Source: an uncultured Eubacterium sp. (GTDB lineage: Bacteria; Bacillota; Clostridia; Lachnospirales; Lachnospiraceae). Taken from it: a DNA stretch of 30,629 nt. This document shows, piece by piece, positions 20,779-29,500 of the stretch; position 1 is the stretch's first letter, and each line of letters opens with the position of its first letter. Below the pieces are notes generated by a model, which had not been told where the DNA came from, ran no database searches, and saw only the letters and a program-made list of their open reading frames with translations. The translations under genes and the position numbers were made by a program. The stretch is taken from positions 1-30,629 of the forward strand of contig CAJUFM010000035.1 of assembly GCA_910585745.1 (NCBI GenBank), read 5' to 3'.

Positions 20779-23616
20779 GTGAAATCTATGATCATTAACA
20801 ACAATAAGATTTCCATTGACTTTAAAGACACAGACTATGCAAAGGGCTTAGGGGTGTCGGTACAGAATGCCAGGGAAGGCAGCATTTCCAACATAGGAAT
20901 TGAGTACACAACGGATTGTGCGGTACGAAAGGATATGGGAAACAGTATCGTATATACGGATACGAATAGTACAAACAGCATACTGCAGGAAGCGGCTCAG
21001 GGATTGTCAGGGGACAGCTTTGATCCAGCGGAATTTATCAGCCAGAGCATGAATGGCAAGGACGCAAAAGATATAGAGGATGAGGACGGCTCTATCTTGG
21101 AAGAGTATGTGGCGTCCTCATTAGAGCGCGCTCTGGAGAGAGTCAAAACCCAGCGGCGGGAAAATGCAGAGGCAGTGGAGCAGCAGGTCGAGAAAAGTGA
21201 AGATAAAAAGGAATTTATGGATGAGATCGACCGGCGGATCAAGGAAGCTGCCCAGATGGCTGCCGGATTGCAGGGGATGTCGGAGGCAGCAGCGAAATAT
21301 CTTCTGGAAAATGAACTTCCGGTGACGCCGGCAAATGTAAAGGGAAGCCTGGCAGCGGGAGCCGCAGCCGGGGGTGTCGAACCCATAGAGGGGAAGGAAC
21401 CCTTTGAGACAGTCCGGAGTCAGGCGGAGGCCATTCTTAAAAACAGCGGACTTGAGGTCAACGAGGAAAATATGGCGGCGGCGGAGAAACTGTATGAAGA
21501 AGGAGCTCCGGTGACTGCTGAAAATATTCGCAGTTATCAGGCGATTCAGGATCTGAAAGAGCTGTCACCAGAAATGCTGGAGACCCGTATAGAAGATGAA
21601 GTGCTGGAGGGCGTACTTCCGGAGGAGGCAGATCTTGCCAATATATCCCGGAAAGAGGCGGCTGAGCGGCTGGAGAAGCTGGTACAGACCGATGAAGAGA
21701 CGCTTCGTCACATGTTTGCAACGGACGCGGAAGTAATAACTGCAAAGAGGCAGCTGGAAGAAATCCGGCTGACGATGACAATCGATGCAGCAAGACGAAT
21801 GGAGAATAAAGGGATCCATCTGGATGTACAGAATCTGGTGCAGATCGTAGAAGAGTTAAAACAGATGGAGCAGGAGGCCTGCAGGGGATATCTGCAGTCA
21901 TCCGGGGTGGAACAGTCCAAAGAGAACGTAGAGATCATGACAGATACCCTGCGGGCAAGAGAGGATATCCTGTCGGCTCCTGCAGCAGTGTATGGCAGGA
22001 CGATTGAAACAGTACATAGTGATACCATCGCAGATGTGGCTGCCACAGGCCGGGAAATGAGACTCCGTATGGAGAGCAGCTATGAGTCTGTGGGAACAGA
22101 GGTAAGGGCGGACCTAGGAGACAGGATCAGCAAGGCATTTTCCAATGTAAATGATATACTGGAAGATCTTCAGCTGGAGCCTACTGCGATGAACCAGCGG
22201 GCAGTACGGATCCTTGCCTATAACCGTATGGAGCTTACCAGAGAAAATATTTTATCGATGAAAGAATACGATGATAAGGTGACGACTCTTGTCAGGGAAC
22301 TTCGTCCGCAGGTGGTGGCAGAACTGATCCGGCGGAAGGAAAATCCTTTGGAAATGAGCCTGGATGAGCTGGGAGAAAAGGTTTCGCAGATCAGTGAGGA
22401 ACTTACCCAGGATGATGTTTCTTTCCGTAAGTATTTGTGGAAACTGGATCACAGTGGTGGGATTTCAGAAGAAGAAAGAAAGAGTATGATCGGTATTTAC
22501 CGTCTTTTAGATAAAGTAAATAAGAGCGACGGGGCGGTGATCGGACAGGTGGTCCGGGATGGCAGGGAATTGTCTTTTTCCTCCCTGTTGTCAGCGATCC
22601 GCACGAGAAAATCCAAGGGCATTGACCGTGAGGTGGATGATGACTTTGGAGGTTTAAAGGAAGTCGTATCGAAGGGTGAGAGCATCAGCGACCAGATCAG
22701 CGCGGCATTTGGCAGCAGTGTTGTATCGAAGCTTCAGAAAGAGCTTTCCCCGGCAGTGTTAAAGGACCGGAATGAAAGTTATATGAATGATCCGCTGGAA
22801 CTTCTACTGGATGAATGCCAGGGAAGTGAAGAGGCGTTTAAAGAAACTACCGAGTACTATGAACAGAGGGCAGAAGAAGTAAGGCAGATGGCGTCAGAAA
22901 GCGATGAACAGATCTTACATATATTAAAGCAGGTGGAGCTGCCAGACAGCCTTATGAATGTGCATCTGATGAAGGCTTATCTGGAACAGGGAGCGAAAGA
23001 ATACCTTAAGTTCTTTACGAGAGAGGGAAGCGAGGAGATCATAGAAGCTTTTGATAATCCGCAGCTGCTCTCGGAAGTGTATGAGGAAAAGGAAAATGCG
23101 CTGGCAGATCATTTACGGGAGCAGAAGGATTCCCAAGATGTTACAAGCGACACAGTAAAAGAGATCGCAGTCATGGCGGGAAGTATATCTTTTTATCGTC
23201 AGATGCGGCGTTTTCAGAAATATGAGGTGCCGATCGTGACAGAACGCGGTGTGACAGCCTGTGCGGTCACAATAAAGCAGGGAGACAAGGCGGAAAAAGG
23301 AACGGTAGAGATCAGTATCAGTTCCAGCCGGTTTGGAAGCCTTCAGGCGACTTTTAAGGTGGCAGGGACGCGGGTATCCGGTTTTGTTACCAGCGGAGAA
23401 GAGGGTACTCTGGAGGTGTCCAGAAGTATCTTCGGTGAATTTGAAACGGATTTGGAAATGAATGGATTCACGATGGAGCGTGGAGATTTTGCAAAAGGAA
23501 CAAGAAATTCATTTCATTCAGGTAGTCAAATAGAGGAAGAAGCCACAAATGACAGGTTGTATCTGGTGGCAAAATTATTTATTCAAAATGTGCAGAGAAG
23601 GGAAGATGAAAAATGA
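20779..23616 (+). CDS. Large FliK-like / DUF6240-type flagellar operon protein
   Basis: 945 aa from GTG 20779, seven bases after GGAG (20768-20771); GTG 20773 and ATG 20788 are alternatives. No signal peptide or membrane segment. Most of the protein is acidic and helical, with repeats of a helical pair ending in a P-V-T-x-x-N-[IV]-like turn (AAAKYLLENELPVTPANV, AAEKLYEEGAPVTAENI, AVRILAYNRMELTRENI). The C-terminus (about 815-925: VTIKQGDKAEKGTVEISISS, GSLQATFKVAGTRVSGFV, LYLVAKLFIQNVQ) resembles the C-terminal domain of the hook-length protein FliK. I believe it matches DUF6240 proteins of Lachnospiraceae flagellar loci. It overlaps the flagellin start by 4 bases (ATGA) and has a sigma-D-like promoter, so a secreted flagellar role is inferred. 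Confidence 0.65.
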   Translation: MKSMIINNNKISIDFKDTDYAKGLGVSVQNAREGSISNIGIEYTTDCAVRKDMGNSIVYTDTNSTNSILQEAAQGLSGDSFDPAEFISQSMNGKDAKDIEDEDGSILEEYVASSLERALERVKTQRRENAEAVEQQVEKSEDKKEFMDEIDRRIKEAAQMAAGLQGMSEAAAKYLLENELPVTPANVKGSLAAGAAAGGVEPIEGKEPFETVRSQAEAILKNSGLEVNEENMAAAEKLYEEGAPVTAENIRSYQAIQDLKELSPEMLETRIEDEVLEGVLPEEADLANISRKEAAERLEKLVQTDEETLRHMFATDAEVITAKRQLEEIRLTMTIDAARRMENKGIHLDVQNLVQIVEELKQMEQEACRGYLQSSGVEQSKENVEIMTDTLRAREDILSAPAAVYGRTIETVHSDTIADVAATGREMRLRMESSYESVGTEVRADLGDRISKAFSNVNDILEDLQLEPTAMNQRAVRILAYNRMELTRENILSMKEYDDKVTTLVRELRPQVVAELIRRKENPLEMSLDELGEKVSQISEELTQDDVSFRKYLWKLDHSGGISEEERKSMIGIYRLLDKVNKSDGAVIGQVVRDGRELSFSSLLSAIRTRKSKGIDREVDDDFGGLKEVVSKGESISDQISAAFGSSVVSKLQKELSPAVLKDRNESYMNDPLELLLDECQGSEEAFKETTEYYEQRAEEVRQMASESDEQILHILKQVELPDSLMNVHLMKAYLEQGAKEYLKFFTREGSEEIIEAFDNPQLLSEVYEEKENALADHLREQKDSQDVTSDTVKEIAVMAGSISFYRQMRRFQKYEVPIVTERGVTACAVTIKQGDKAEKGTVEISISSSRFGSLQATFKVAGTRVSGFVTSGEEGTLEVSRSIFGEFETDLEMNGFTMERGDFAKGTRNSFHSGSQIEEEATNDRLYLVAKLFIQNVQRREDEK

Positions 23617-25031
23617 AGATAAACACAAACATTGCAGCGATCAAAGCGAGTGGACACTTGAACCGGACAGAGGATAAGATCACGACGAGTCTGGAGAGAC
23701 TTTCTTCCGGATACAGGATCAATAAGGCGGCAGATGATGCGGCGGGAATGGCGATTTCCCAGAAAATGCATGCACAGATCCGTGGATTACAGCGTGCTTC
23801 AAGAAACGGTGCAGACGGTATTTCCTTTATCCAGACTGCAGAGGGTGCCCTTATCGAAGTGGAAAATATGCTGCAGAGATGCCGTGAGCTTTCTGTGCAG
23901 GCGGCTAACCAGGGTGTGACTATGCTGGAAGATAAAGAGGCGATACAGAAAGAGATTGATTCCCTGATGGAAGAGATTGACCGTCTTTCATCTGATACAG
24001 AATTTAATACGAAAAGTATTCTGGATGGTTCCTGTTGCCGTCAGACATCCTCCAATAATATTGGAGTTAAGGTTGTCTCCATGACAGATTCTGTGGAGCT
24101 GACAAAATACGGTATGAGCATTGACCAGGTGGCTACAAAGACTGTTTTTACAACCGGCACACTTGGTATGGCTGCTACAGATGTATTTACTGAAGAGGGA
24201 GATATTCAGATCAATGGCGAGATGATCCATGTGGCGAAGGGTGCTACATTAGAAGATGTATATGCAGAGATCCGTGACTGCTGTGAGAGTATGAATATTG
24301 CAGTGACGCCAGTCAATGCCCTTGGAAACGAAACTGAGCTTGCCAACGCGACATCTTTGCAGTTTGAATCAAAGCTCTATGGTGTGGAGCATAAAATAGA
24401 AGTAACTACTGATACGCCGGTTCTTGCCGCTAAATTGGGCGTGGATGGTGGAAACATAGTGCAGGGACAGGATGCGAAGGTAACACTGGATACGGATTCT
24501 GGATTTTCCAAGACAGCTACCACATTTGTACAGGGAGGCAGAGTGACGGTTTCAGACCGGGACGGTTTCTGTATGATTTTTGATGTTTCTACTGCAAAAG
24601 CGGGAAGCGATGCGGCTGTGACCGTACTGGACGCAGGATTTGTGGCAATTCAGATTGGTGCCAATGAGGGGCAGACCATCGATATATCCATTCCTCCAGT
24701 GACTTGTAAATCTCTTGATATTCAGGACTGTAATGTATGTACCAGAAAGGGTGCTTCGTCAGCGATCAGTAAGTTTAATTCAGCGATAGAGGAAGTTTCT
24801 GCCGTCCGTGCGAAGCTGGGTGCTTATGAAAACCGTCTTGACTCCGCTACTTCAAGTCTTGATATTACATCTCAGAACCTGACCGAATCCTGTTCTCGCA
24901 TTGAAGATGTGGATATGTCAGAAGAGATGACAGAATATACACAGCTGAGTGTGCTCAGCCAGGCAGGAACAGCAATGCTTGCACAAGCAAATAACCGTCC
25001 CCAGACAATTTTGCAGCTGCTTCAGGGCTGA
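23613..25031 (+). CDS. fliC: Flagellin
   Basis: 472 aa. The N-terminal D0/D1 region (about 1-140) is classical: MKINTNIAAIKASGHLNRTE, LSSGYRINKAADDAAGMAIS, LQRCRELSVQAANQ. The C-terminal D1/D0 (about 380-472) ends with SRIEDVDMSEEMTEYTQLSVLSQAGTAMLAQANNRPQTILQLLQG. The LQR-RELSVQ stretch is the region read by TLR5 in other flagellins. The middle domain is variable. Ten cysteines are present, including two CC pairs and a CKSLDIQDCNVC cluster, unusual for a flagellin. The ATG overlaps the TGA of the preceding gene and AGAAGGGAAG supplies the ribosome-binding site. FliS, its chaperone, follows. Confidence 0.96.
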   Translation: MKINTNIAAIKASGHLNRTEDKITTSLERLSSGYRINKAADDAAGMAISQKMHAQIRGLQRASRNGADGISFIQTAEGALIEVENMLQRCRELSVQAANQGVTMLEDKEAIQKEIDSLMEEIDRLSSDTEFNTKSILDGSCCRQTSSNNIGVKVVSMTDSVELTKYGMSIDQVATKTVFTTGTLGMAATDVFTEEGDIQINGEMIHVAKGATLEDVYAEIRDCCESMNIAVTPVNALGNETELANATSLQFESKLYGVEHKIEVTTDTPVLAAKLGVDGGNIVQGQDAKVTLDTDSGFSKTATTFVQGGRVTVSDRDGFCMIFDVSTAKAGSDAAVTVLDAGFVAIQIGANEGQTIDISIPPVTCKSLDIQDCNVCTRKGASSAISKFNSAIEEVSAVRAKLGAYENRLDSATSSLDITSQNLTESCSRIEDVDMSEEMTEYTQLSVLSQAGTAMLAQANNRPQTILQLLQG

Positions 25032-25052
25032 TGAATGAGAGGTGGATGAATC

Positions 25053-25532
25053 TTGGATAAGGAAGTATTAAATGCCTATGCCGCAAGAGTGGCACAGGCA
25101 AACCGGAGTGAACTTGTCATTATCATGTATGAGGCAATCCTGGATAGTGTAGAAGAGGGCAGGAAGTGCTTGGAGACAGATAATATAGAGGTCTGCCGGC
25201 GGGAGATCGGACGTGCCAGAGGGCTTTTGACAGAGCTTATGGGAAGTCTGGATTTTAGCTATGAGATCTCTCATTATCTGAGAAGGCTGTATGTGTATGC
25301 CTACCAGGAACTGTGCCAGGGAGTGGCGCTTCGGCAGAGTGAACGTTTTGACCACGCTGTAAATATTATTAAAAAGCTTCTTCCGGCATTCCAGAAGGTG
25401 GCTGACCAGGATCATTCACAGGCAGTCATGCAGAATGCGCAGCCGATTTATGCAGGGCTTACCTATGGCAGAACCAGCCTCAATGAGAATATTGGGGTGG
25501 ATGTATCGGCAAACCGGGGGTTTCAGGCTTAG
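25053..25532 (+). CDS. fliS: Flagellin export chaperone FliS
   Basis: 159 aa, slightly longer than the usual 125-135 because of a C-terminal extension after about residue 125. FliS binds the C-terminal D0 of flagellin in the cytosol and keeps it unpolymerised until export. The family pattern is clear: LNAYAARVAQANRSELVIIMYEAILDSVEEG, then LLTELMGSLDFSYEISHYLRRLYVYAYQEL. The start is TTG at 25053, 7 bases after GAGGTGG. It lies 21 bases after flagellin and before a bidirectional terminator, closing the flagellar operon. Confidence 0.92.
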   Translation: MDKEVLNAYAARVAQANRSELVIIMYEAILDSVEEGRKCLETDNIEVCRREIGRARGLLTELMGSLDFSYEISHYLRRLYVYAYQELCQGVALRQSERFDHAVNIIKKLLPAFQKVADQDHSQAVMQNAQPIYAGLTYGRTSLNENIGVDVSANRGFQA

Positions 25533-25579
25533 TCCAACAGTTTTGCCGGGCTGGTGCGATGATGGTATAAATACAGATC

Positions 25580-25609
25580 AAAGGGGCGTGCGTTTAGAGC
25601 CGCCCCTTT
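25580..25609. terminator. Bidirectional terminator between fliS and the DUF2508 gene
   Basis: Stem AAAGGGGCG (25580-25588) with CGCCCCTTT (25601-25609), 9 bp perfect, 12-nt loop. It directly adjoins the stop codon of the minus-strand gene. Confidence 0.7.
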
Positions 25610-25825
25610 CTAGCTGGTCAAACTTTCCATTTTACGCATCTGTTTGAGCAGATATTTGTATTTATACTGAATGGCATTCATTTCATAAATACAGCTGTCC
25701 ACCAGATCCGGATCACATGCATTATCAAAATTAGAGTGTGCAGTTGCCAGTGAAAGTTTGATCTCCTCAATTTCATTCAGAAGTTCCTCTCTTGCAAGTA
25801 GAAGGTTGTCCGTTTTCTTTTTCAT
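25610..25825 (-). CDS. DUF2508 (YaaL-like) small protein
   Basis: 71 aa, mostly helical, acidic-basic. The segment ELLNEIEEIKLSLATAHSNFDNACDPDLVDSCIYEMNAIQYKYKYLLKQMR is the DUF2508 pattern, conserved as D-P-[DE]-L-[IV]-D-x-x-I-[YF]-E. Members are small cytoplasmic proteins of sporeforming Firmicutes with no firmly established role. GGAGGGAG stands six bases before the ATG at 25825. It is a single gene convergent with the flagellar operon; no clear promoter was recognised in the AT-rich stretch upstream. Confidence 0.8.
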   Translation of the reverse strand: MKKKTDNLLLAREELLNEIEEIKLSLATAHSNFDNACDPDLVDSCIYEMNAIQYKYKYLLKQMRKMESLTS

Positions 25826-25978
25826 AGCTCCCTCCGTTGTTTATTTTCAATGTATTTTTTCTTTTAATATGTCGTAAAATGGGGAAAATTGAAACGACAA
25901 TTTTTCTATTTCTACGCTATTTCTTTTAACAGTATTTCCCTTGCCGAAGAAAATATTCCAGTATTTACAAAATAATGG

Positions 25979-26007
25979 TTGACAAGATGACTGTCACAGT
26001 GTAGTAT
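25979..26007 (+). promoter_or_regulatory. Sigma-A promoter of the Tad pilus operon
   Basis: TTGACA (25979-25984), exactly 17 bp, TAGTAT (26002-26007). The spacer contains the small palindrome ACTGT-C-ACAGT (25990-26000), a possible operator. The upstream 150 bases are AT-rich with two copies of CAGTATTT. Confidence 0.65.
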
Positions 26008-26050
26008 ATGAATTACAACAAAATCAGGAGGTGAAAGTATCGAGGACAAT

Positions 26051-26545
26051 ATGTTGATCTTCCTCGTGCTGCTTCCGGTGTCACTTTGCGATCTGTACTG
26101 TTATCGAGTTCCGAATTGTTTTATAGCAGGAGGACTTGCACTCAGCCTGTATCGGAATATATGTCTGTATGGTATGGCGGGATTGTGGCATTTTACATGG
26201 AATGGTCTGGTTCCAGTTGTTGTCTGTTTAATCTTTTATCTGCTCCATTTTTTTGGCGCAGGCGATATCAAATTATTTTCCATAATCAGCAGTTATTATA
26301 ATTTCAGATTTTGTTTCCGGATCATGATCTGTTCACTGATCATCGGGGCATTATTTTCTATTATCAAAATGATCCACAAAAGAAATTTTTATGAACGATT
26401 TAAATATTTTTTTAAGTATGTAGAAGACATAAGGGCAGGTAAGCTGCCAAAGGTGTACTATGACCGGAGAGTATCGGGAGATGATGGTGTCATCCCCTTT
26501 ACTATATGTATTTCCACAGCGGTCATCTTATGCCTGAAAGTTTAA
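26051..26545 (+). CDS. tadV: A24-family prepilin peptidase (TadV/CpaA-like)
   Basis: 164 aa, several membrane helices. The aspartyl protease motifs of type IV prepilin peptidases are present: Asp14 in SLCDLYCYRVPN and Asp72 in FFGAGDIKLF. These enzymes cut the leader from Flp/Tad pilins at the membrane. It lacks the N-terminal methylase domain, as is normal for Tad systems. The ATG at 26051 has GAGG at short spacing, but the strongest ribosome-binding site, AGGAGGTGA (26026-26034), is 16 bases away, so the true start is slightly uncertain. It opens a five-gene pilus operon. Confidence 0.9.
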   Translation: MLIFLVLLPVSLCDLYCYRVPNCFIAGGLALSLYRNICLYGMAGLWHFTWNGLVPVVVCLIFYLLHFFGAGDIKLFSIISSYYNFRFCFRIMICSLIIGALFSIIKMIHKRNFYERFKYFFKYVEDIRAGKLPKVYYDRRVSGDDGVIPFTICISTAVILCLKV

Positions 26546-26568
26546 CCTGTTTTGTAAGGAGGGAAAGT

Positions 26569-27525
26569 TTGGGACCAAAGAAAATTTTTATCTGTATGAC
26601 AGATCTAGATTATGGAAACCGGCTGGAGAGATATTTAACCGGCCAGAATAATTCCGGTATAGAGGTAGAGCTTTTGACCGGATGGAGAGATAAGGCAGAT
26701 GTGAAGGAAGAAGACATTGTGCTGTCAGATAATCCGAAAATACTGGAGGATCCTGGGTGTCAGACCGTTTTATTTGTAAAAACACCGGAGGAGCAGGGGA
26801 AAAATAAAATTTTTATGTACCGCAGCAGAGATGAGATATATAAAGATCTGCTGGAACTAACGGGAACGAAAGAAGATAAAGGAAACAGTTCCCTGAAAGA
26901 AAGCGGCATCATTGTCGTATTTTCCCCAGAGGGGGGAGATGAAAAAACGCTGCTGGCCTTAAAGAGGGCTGGTGAGCTGTCCCGGAATAAGCGGGTGCTG
27001 TATTTAAGTCTATGTGGTTTTCCCATATTTTTTAGCTCCTACCCTGAGGAAGAAGGCAGAGGAGGAGATATCCATGCCTCTCCGGGGATTAGCGAGCTTA
27101 TGCTTCGGACAGAAGGTGAGGATTTTACGCGAGGTTTGGAAAATATGGTATTTCAGCTGGGAAAGATCTGGTCTGTCACACCGGTCAGACATTATAAAGA
27201 CCTGCTGGATTTTTCCCTGGATGATATCCGCAGATTTATGAGGGGGTTGAAAGCGCAGGGTATATTTGAGGTTGTAGTGCTGGAACTGGGACAGATTTTT
27301 GAGTATACCCTGGATCTGATGACTTATGCAGACCAGATCTTGATTCCGAAAGAACCGGGGATTCTGGCTGTGATACGGAGAAATGTATTGCAGCGGTATT
27401 GTGGAATGGAGGGAAAACCGGAGTTGTGGGAGAGAATGACCTTTGAGGAATCAGACGCTTCTGTTCCGGAGAAAAAAGAAGAGCTGCTGCGATTTATTGG
27501 AGTAGAGGGGGCAGCGGATGAGTGA
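26569..27525 (+). CDS. tadZ: TadZ/CpaE-like ATPase family protein with altered Walker motif
   Basis: 318 aa from TTG 26569, six bases after AGGAGG; the frame extends upstream without a site. The N-terminal part (about 1-95) looks like a receiver-type domain (IFICMTDLDYGNRLERYL, VLSDNPKIL). The MinD/ParA-like domain follows, starting IIVVFSPEGGDEKTLLALKRAGEL at about 114; then RVLYLSLCGF and VVVLELGQIFEYTLDLMTYADQILIP. TadZ/CpaE proteins place the Tad machine in the cell and bind the secretion ATPase. The usual deviant Walker A KGGxGKT is changed to EGGDEKT: the signature Lys is Glu and the second Gly is Glu, so ATP hydrolysis is doubtful. It overlaps cpaF by 8 bases. Confidence 0.75.
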   Translation: MGPKKIFICMTDLDYGNRLERYLTGQNNSGIEVELLTGWRDKADVKEEDIVLSDNPKILEDPGCQTVLFVKTPEEQGKNKIFMYRSRDEIYKDLLELTGTKEDKGNSSLKESGIIVVFSPEGGDEKTLLALKRAGELSRNKRVLYLSLCGFPIFFSSYPEEEGRGGDIHASPGISELMLRTEGEDFTRGLENMVFQLGKIWSVTPVRHYKDLLDFSLDDIRRFMRGLKAQGIFEVVVLELGQIFEYTLDLMTYADQILIPKEPGILAVIRRNVLQRYCGMEGKPELWERMTFEESDASVPEKKEELLRFIGVEGAADE

Positions 27526-28747
27526 CAGGGGGAGCAGAGAAGAGCGGCAGAAGATCCGGCAGATGGTGTTGGAACAGATACCGTCAGATTCTGAATTGCA
27601 GGAGGGAGAACTGCTGCAGCTGATCGATGAAAATATCCGGCGTGCGGGAGGGGACAGTTATCTGCGCTTTGGGGACAGAAAAAGACTGCGGAAGAATATT
27701 TATAACTCCATGAGGCGGTTAGATGTGCTGCAGGAACTGTTGGAAGATGAAAATATTACAGAGATCATGGTCAATGGACCGGAGCATATTTTTATCGAGC
27801 GGGAGGGACGGATGATGGAGACAGGACTAATATTTGATTCCCCTGAGAGACTCTACGATATAGCGCAGCAGATTGCTTCCGGAGGTAACCGCATCGTCAA
27901 TGAGACCAGCCCGATACTGGATGTGCGGCTGGCGGATGGATCCAGGGTAAATATCGTGCTGCCTCCCATCGCGATGGAGGGACCAGTCATTACAATCCGT
28001 AAGTTTCCCAAGGATCCTCTGACCATGGATAAATTAATAGATATGGGAGCGTTGACAAAAGAGGCATCAGAGGTACTGAGAAAATTGGTGGAGGCAAAAT
28101 ATAATATATTTATTTCCGGGGGGACCGGTGCCGGAAAGACCACCTTCCTCAATATTTTATCCAATTATATTCCTGGGGATGAGAGAATCATCACGATAGA
28201 AGATTCGGCGGAGCTGCAGATCCAGAGAGTAAAAAATCTGGTGAGGCTGGAGGCGAGAAATGCCAATGTAGAGGGAAAAAACCAGGTAACGATCCGGGAT
28301 CTGATCAAAAGCGCCCTGCGGATGCGGCCGGATCGGATCGTGGTGGGGGAAATCCGGGACGCCACTGCCATCGATATGCTGACAGCAATGAACACAGGCC
28401 ATGATGGTAGCCTGTCCACCGGCCATGCCAATAGTCCGGGAGATATGTTGAACCGCCTTGAAACACTGGTGCTTATGGGAATGGAGATTCCACTGGAGGC
28501 CGTGAGACAGCAGATAGCTTCTGCCATAGATATCATTGTCCATCTGGGCAGACTGCGGGACAAAAGCAGAAAGGTGCTGGAGATCTGTGAGGTGGGGCAG
28601 TGTGAGGGGGGAAAGATTCAGATGTATCCGCTGTTCCGGTTTTGTGAGGAAAAGGAGCAGGAGGGAAAGATCATGGGGAGTCTGAAACGGACAGAACATA
28701 AATTGATCTACAGCGATAAATGTGAAAAGGCAGGAATACATATATGA
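27518..28747 (+). CDS. cpaF: CpaF/TadA-type pilus assembly ATPase
   Basis: 409 aa. This is the secretion ATPase (VirB11/GspE superfamily) powering Flp pilus assembly at the cytoplasmic face. N-terminal domain about 1-150 (DENITEIMVNGPEHIFIEREG), then the motor domain with Walker A ISGGTGAGKTTFLN at about 197-210, Asp/His box motifs (RIITIEDSAELQI, LRMRPDRIVVGEIRDATAIDML) and TGHDGSLSTGHANSPGDMLNRLE. All catalytic residues look intact, in contrast to the TadZ-like protein before it. The ATG at 27518 lies inside the end of the upstream gene and the end overlaps the next start by 4 bases, so translation is coupled across the operon. Confidence 0.95.
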   Translation: MSDRGSREERQKIRQMVLEQIPSDSELQEGELLQLIDENIRRAGGDSYLRFGDRKRLRKNIYNSMRRLDVLQELLEDENITEIMVNGPEHIFIEREGRMMETGLIFDSPERLYDIAQQIASGGNRIVNETSPILDVRLADGSRVNIVLPPIAMEGPVITIRKFPKDPLTMDKLIDMGALTKEASEVLRKLVEAKYNIFISGGTGAGKTTFLNILSNYIPGDERIITIEDSAELQIQRVKNLVRLEARNANVEGKNQVTIRDLIKSALRMRPDRIVVGEIRDATAIDMLTAMNTGHDGSLSTGHANSPGDMLNRLETLVLMGMEIPLEAVRQQIASAIDIIVHLGRLRDKSRKVLEICEVGQCEGGKIQMYPLFRFCEEKEQEGKIMGSLKRTEHKLIYSDKCEKAGIHI

Positions 28748-29487
28748 TCGATTATAATAAGTATGTCTATACCAAAAAGGAACTTGTTCAGTATGGTTTG
28801 TGGGGAGGAAGCGCGGGATTTGTTCTGTTGATGTTATTTTATAATAATGTACTGCTCTGTGGGATTCTATCGGTGCCAGCTGCTTTGATCTTTCTGGGTT
28901 ATTACCGCAGGATCCTATTGGATCGGAGGCGCTGGCAGCTTACCATTCAGTTTAAGGATGCCATGGAAAGCCTTGTGTCGGCACTTTCTGCCGGTTATTC
29001 CCTGGAGAATTCTGTGCGGGAGACTTCCGGGGATCTGAAACTGATATATTCGCCAGAAGATATCATCCGAAAAGAATTTGATCATATGAGGAGGCGAATG
29101 GAACTAAAGGCGTCAGTGGAGACACTGATGAAGGAACTGGGGGAGAGAAGTGGTGTGGAGGATATCATGATGTTTAGTGAGATACTTGGTACTGCGAGAC
29201 GAACTGGCGGTAATCTGGTGCGTATCATGCGACAGACCTCTTCCAATATTGCAGAGAAGATCGAGGTGCGCCGGGAGATCGAGACGCTGGTGGCAGGCAA
29301 AAAAATGGAGGCGGCATGTATGACTGCAGTCCCTCTTCTTATGATCCTGTACCTTCGTATCTTCTCGCCGGGATTTCTGGATCCCCTCTATAATAACTTT
29401 ATGGGTGGCATGGTGATGACAGGAGCTTTGGCAGTATATAGTGCAGCTTTTCTCTGGGGACAGCACATAATGAAAATAGAACTTTAA
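28744..29487 (+). CDS. tadB: TadB-like type II secretion F-domain membrane protein
   Basis: 247 aa, a shorter form than Gram-negative TadB. Two N-terminal membrane segments (about 18-52), then the cytoplasmic T2SSF domain (about 65-190: FKDAMESLVSALSAGYSLENSVRE, FSEILGTARRTGGNLVRIMRQTS), and two C-terminal membrane segments (about 192-210 and 222-242). TadB and TadC form the inner-membrane platform that the CpaF ATPase acts on. The ATG overlaps the TGA of cpaF (ATGA). No sign of damage. Confidence 0.9.
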   Translation: MIDYNKYVYTKKELVQYGLWGGSAGFVLLMLFYNNVLLCGILSVPAALIFLGYYRRILLDRRRWQLTIQFKDAMESLVSALSAGYSLENSVRETSGDLKLIYSPEDIIRKEFDHMRRRMELKASVETLMKELGERSGVEDIMMFSEILGTARRTGGNLVRIMRQTSSNIAEKIEVRREIETLVAGKKMEAACMTAVPLLMILYLRIFSPGFLDPLYNNFMGGMVMTGALAVYSAAFLWGQHIMKIEL

Positions 29488-29500
29488 ATGAGGTGGGGCG

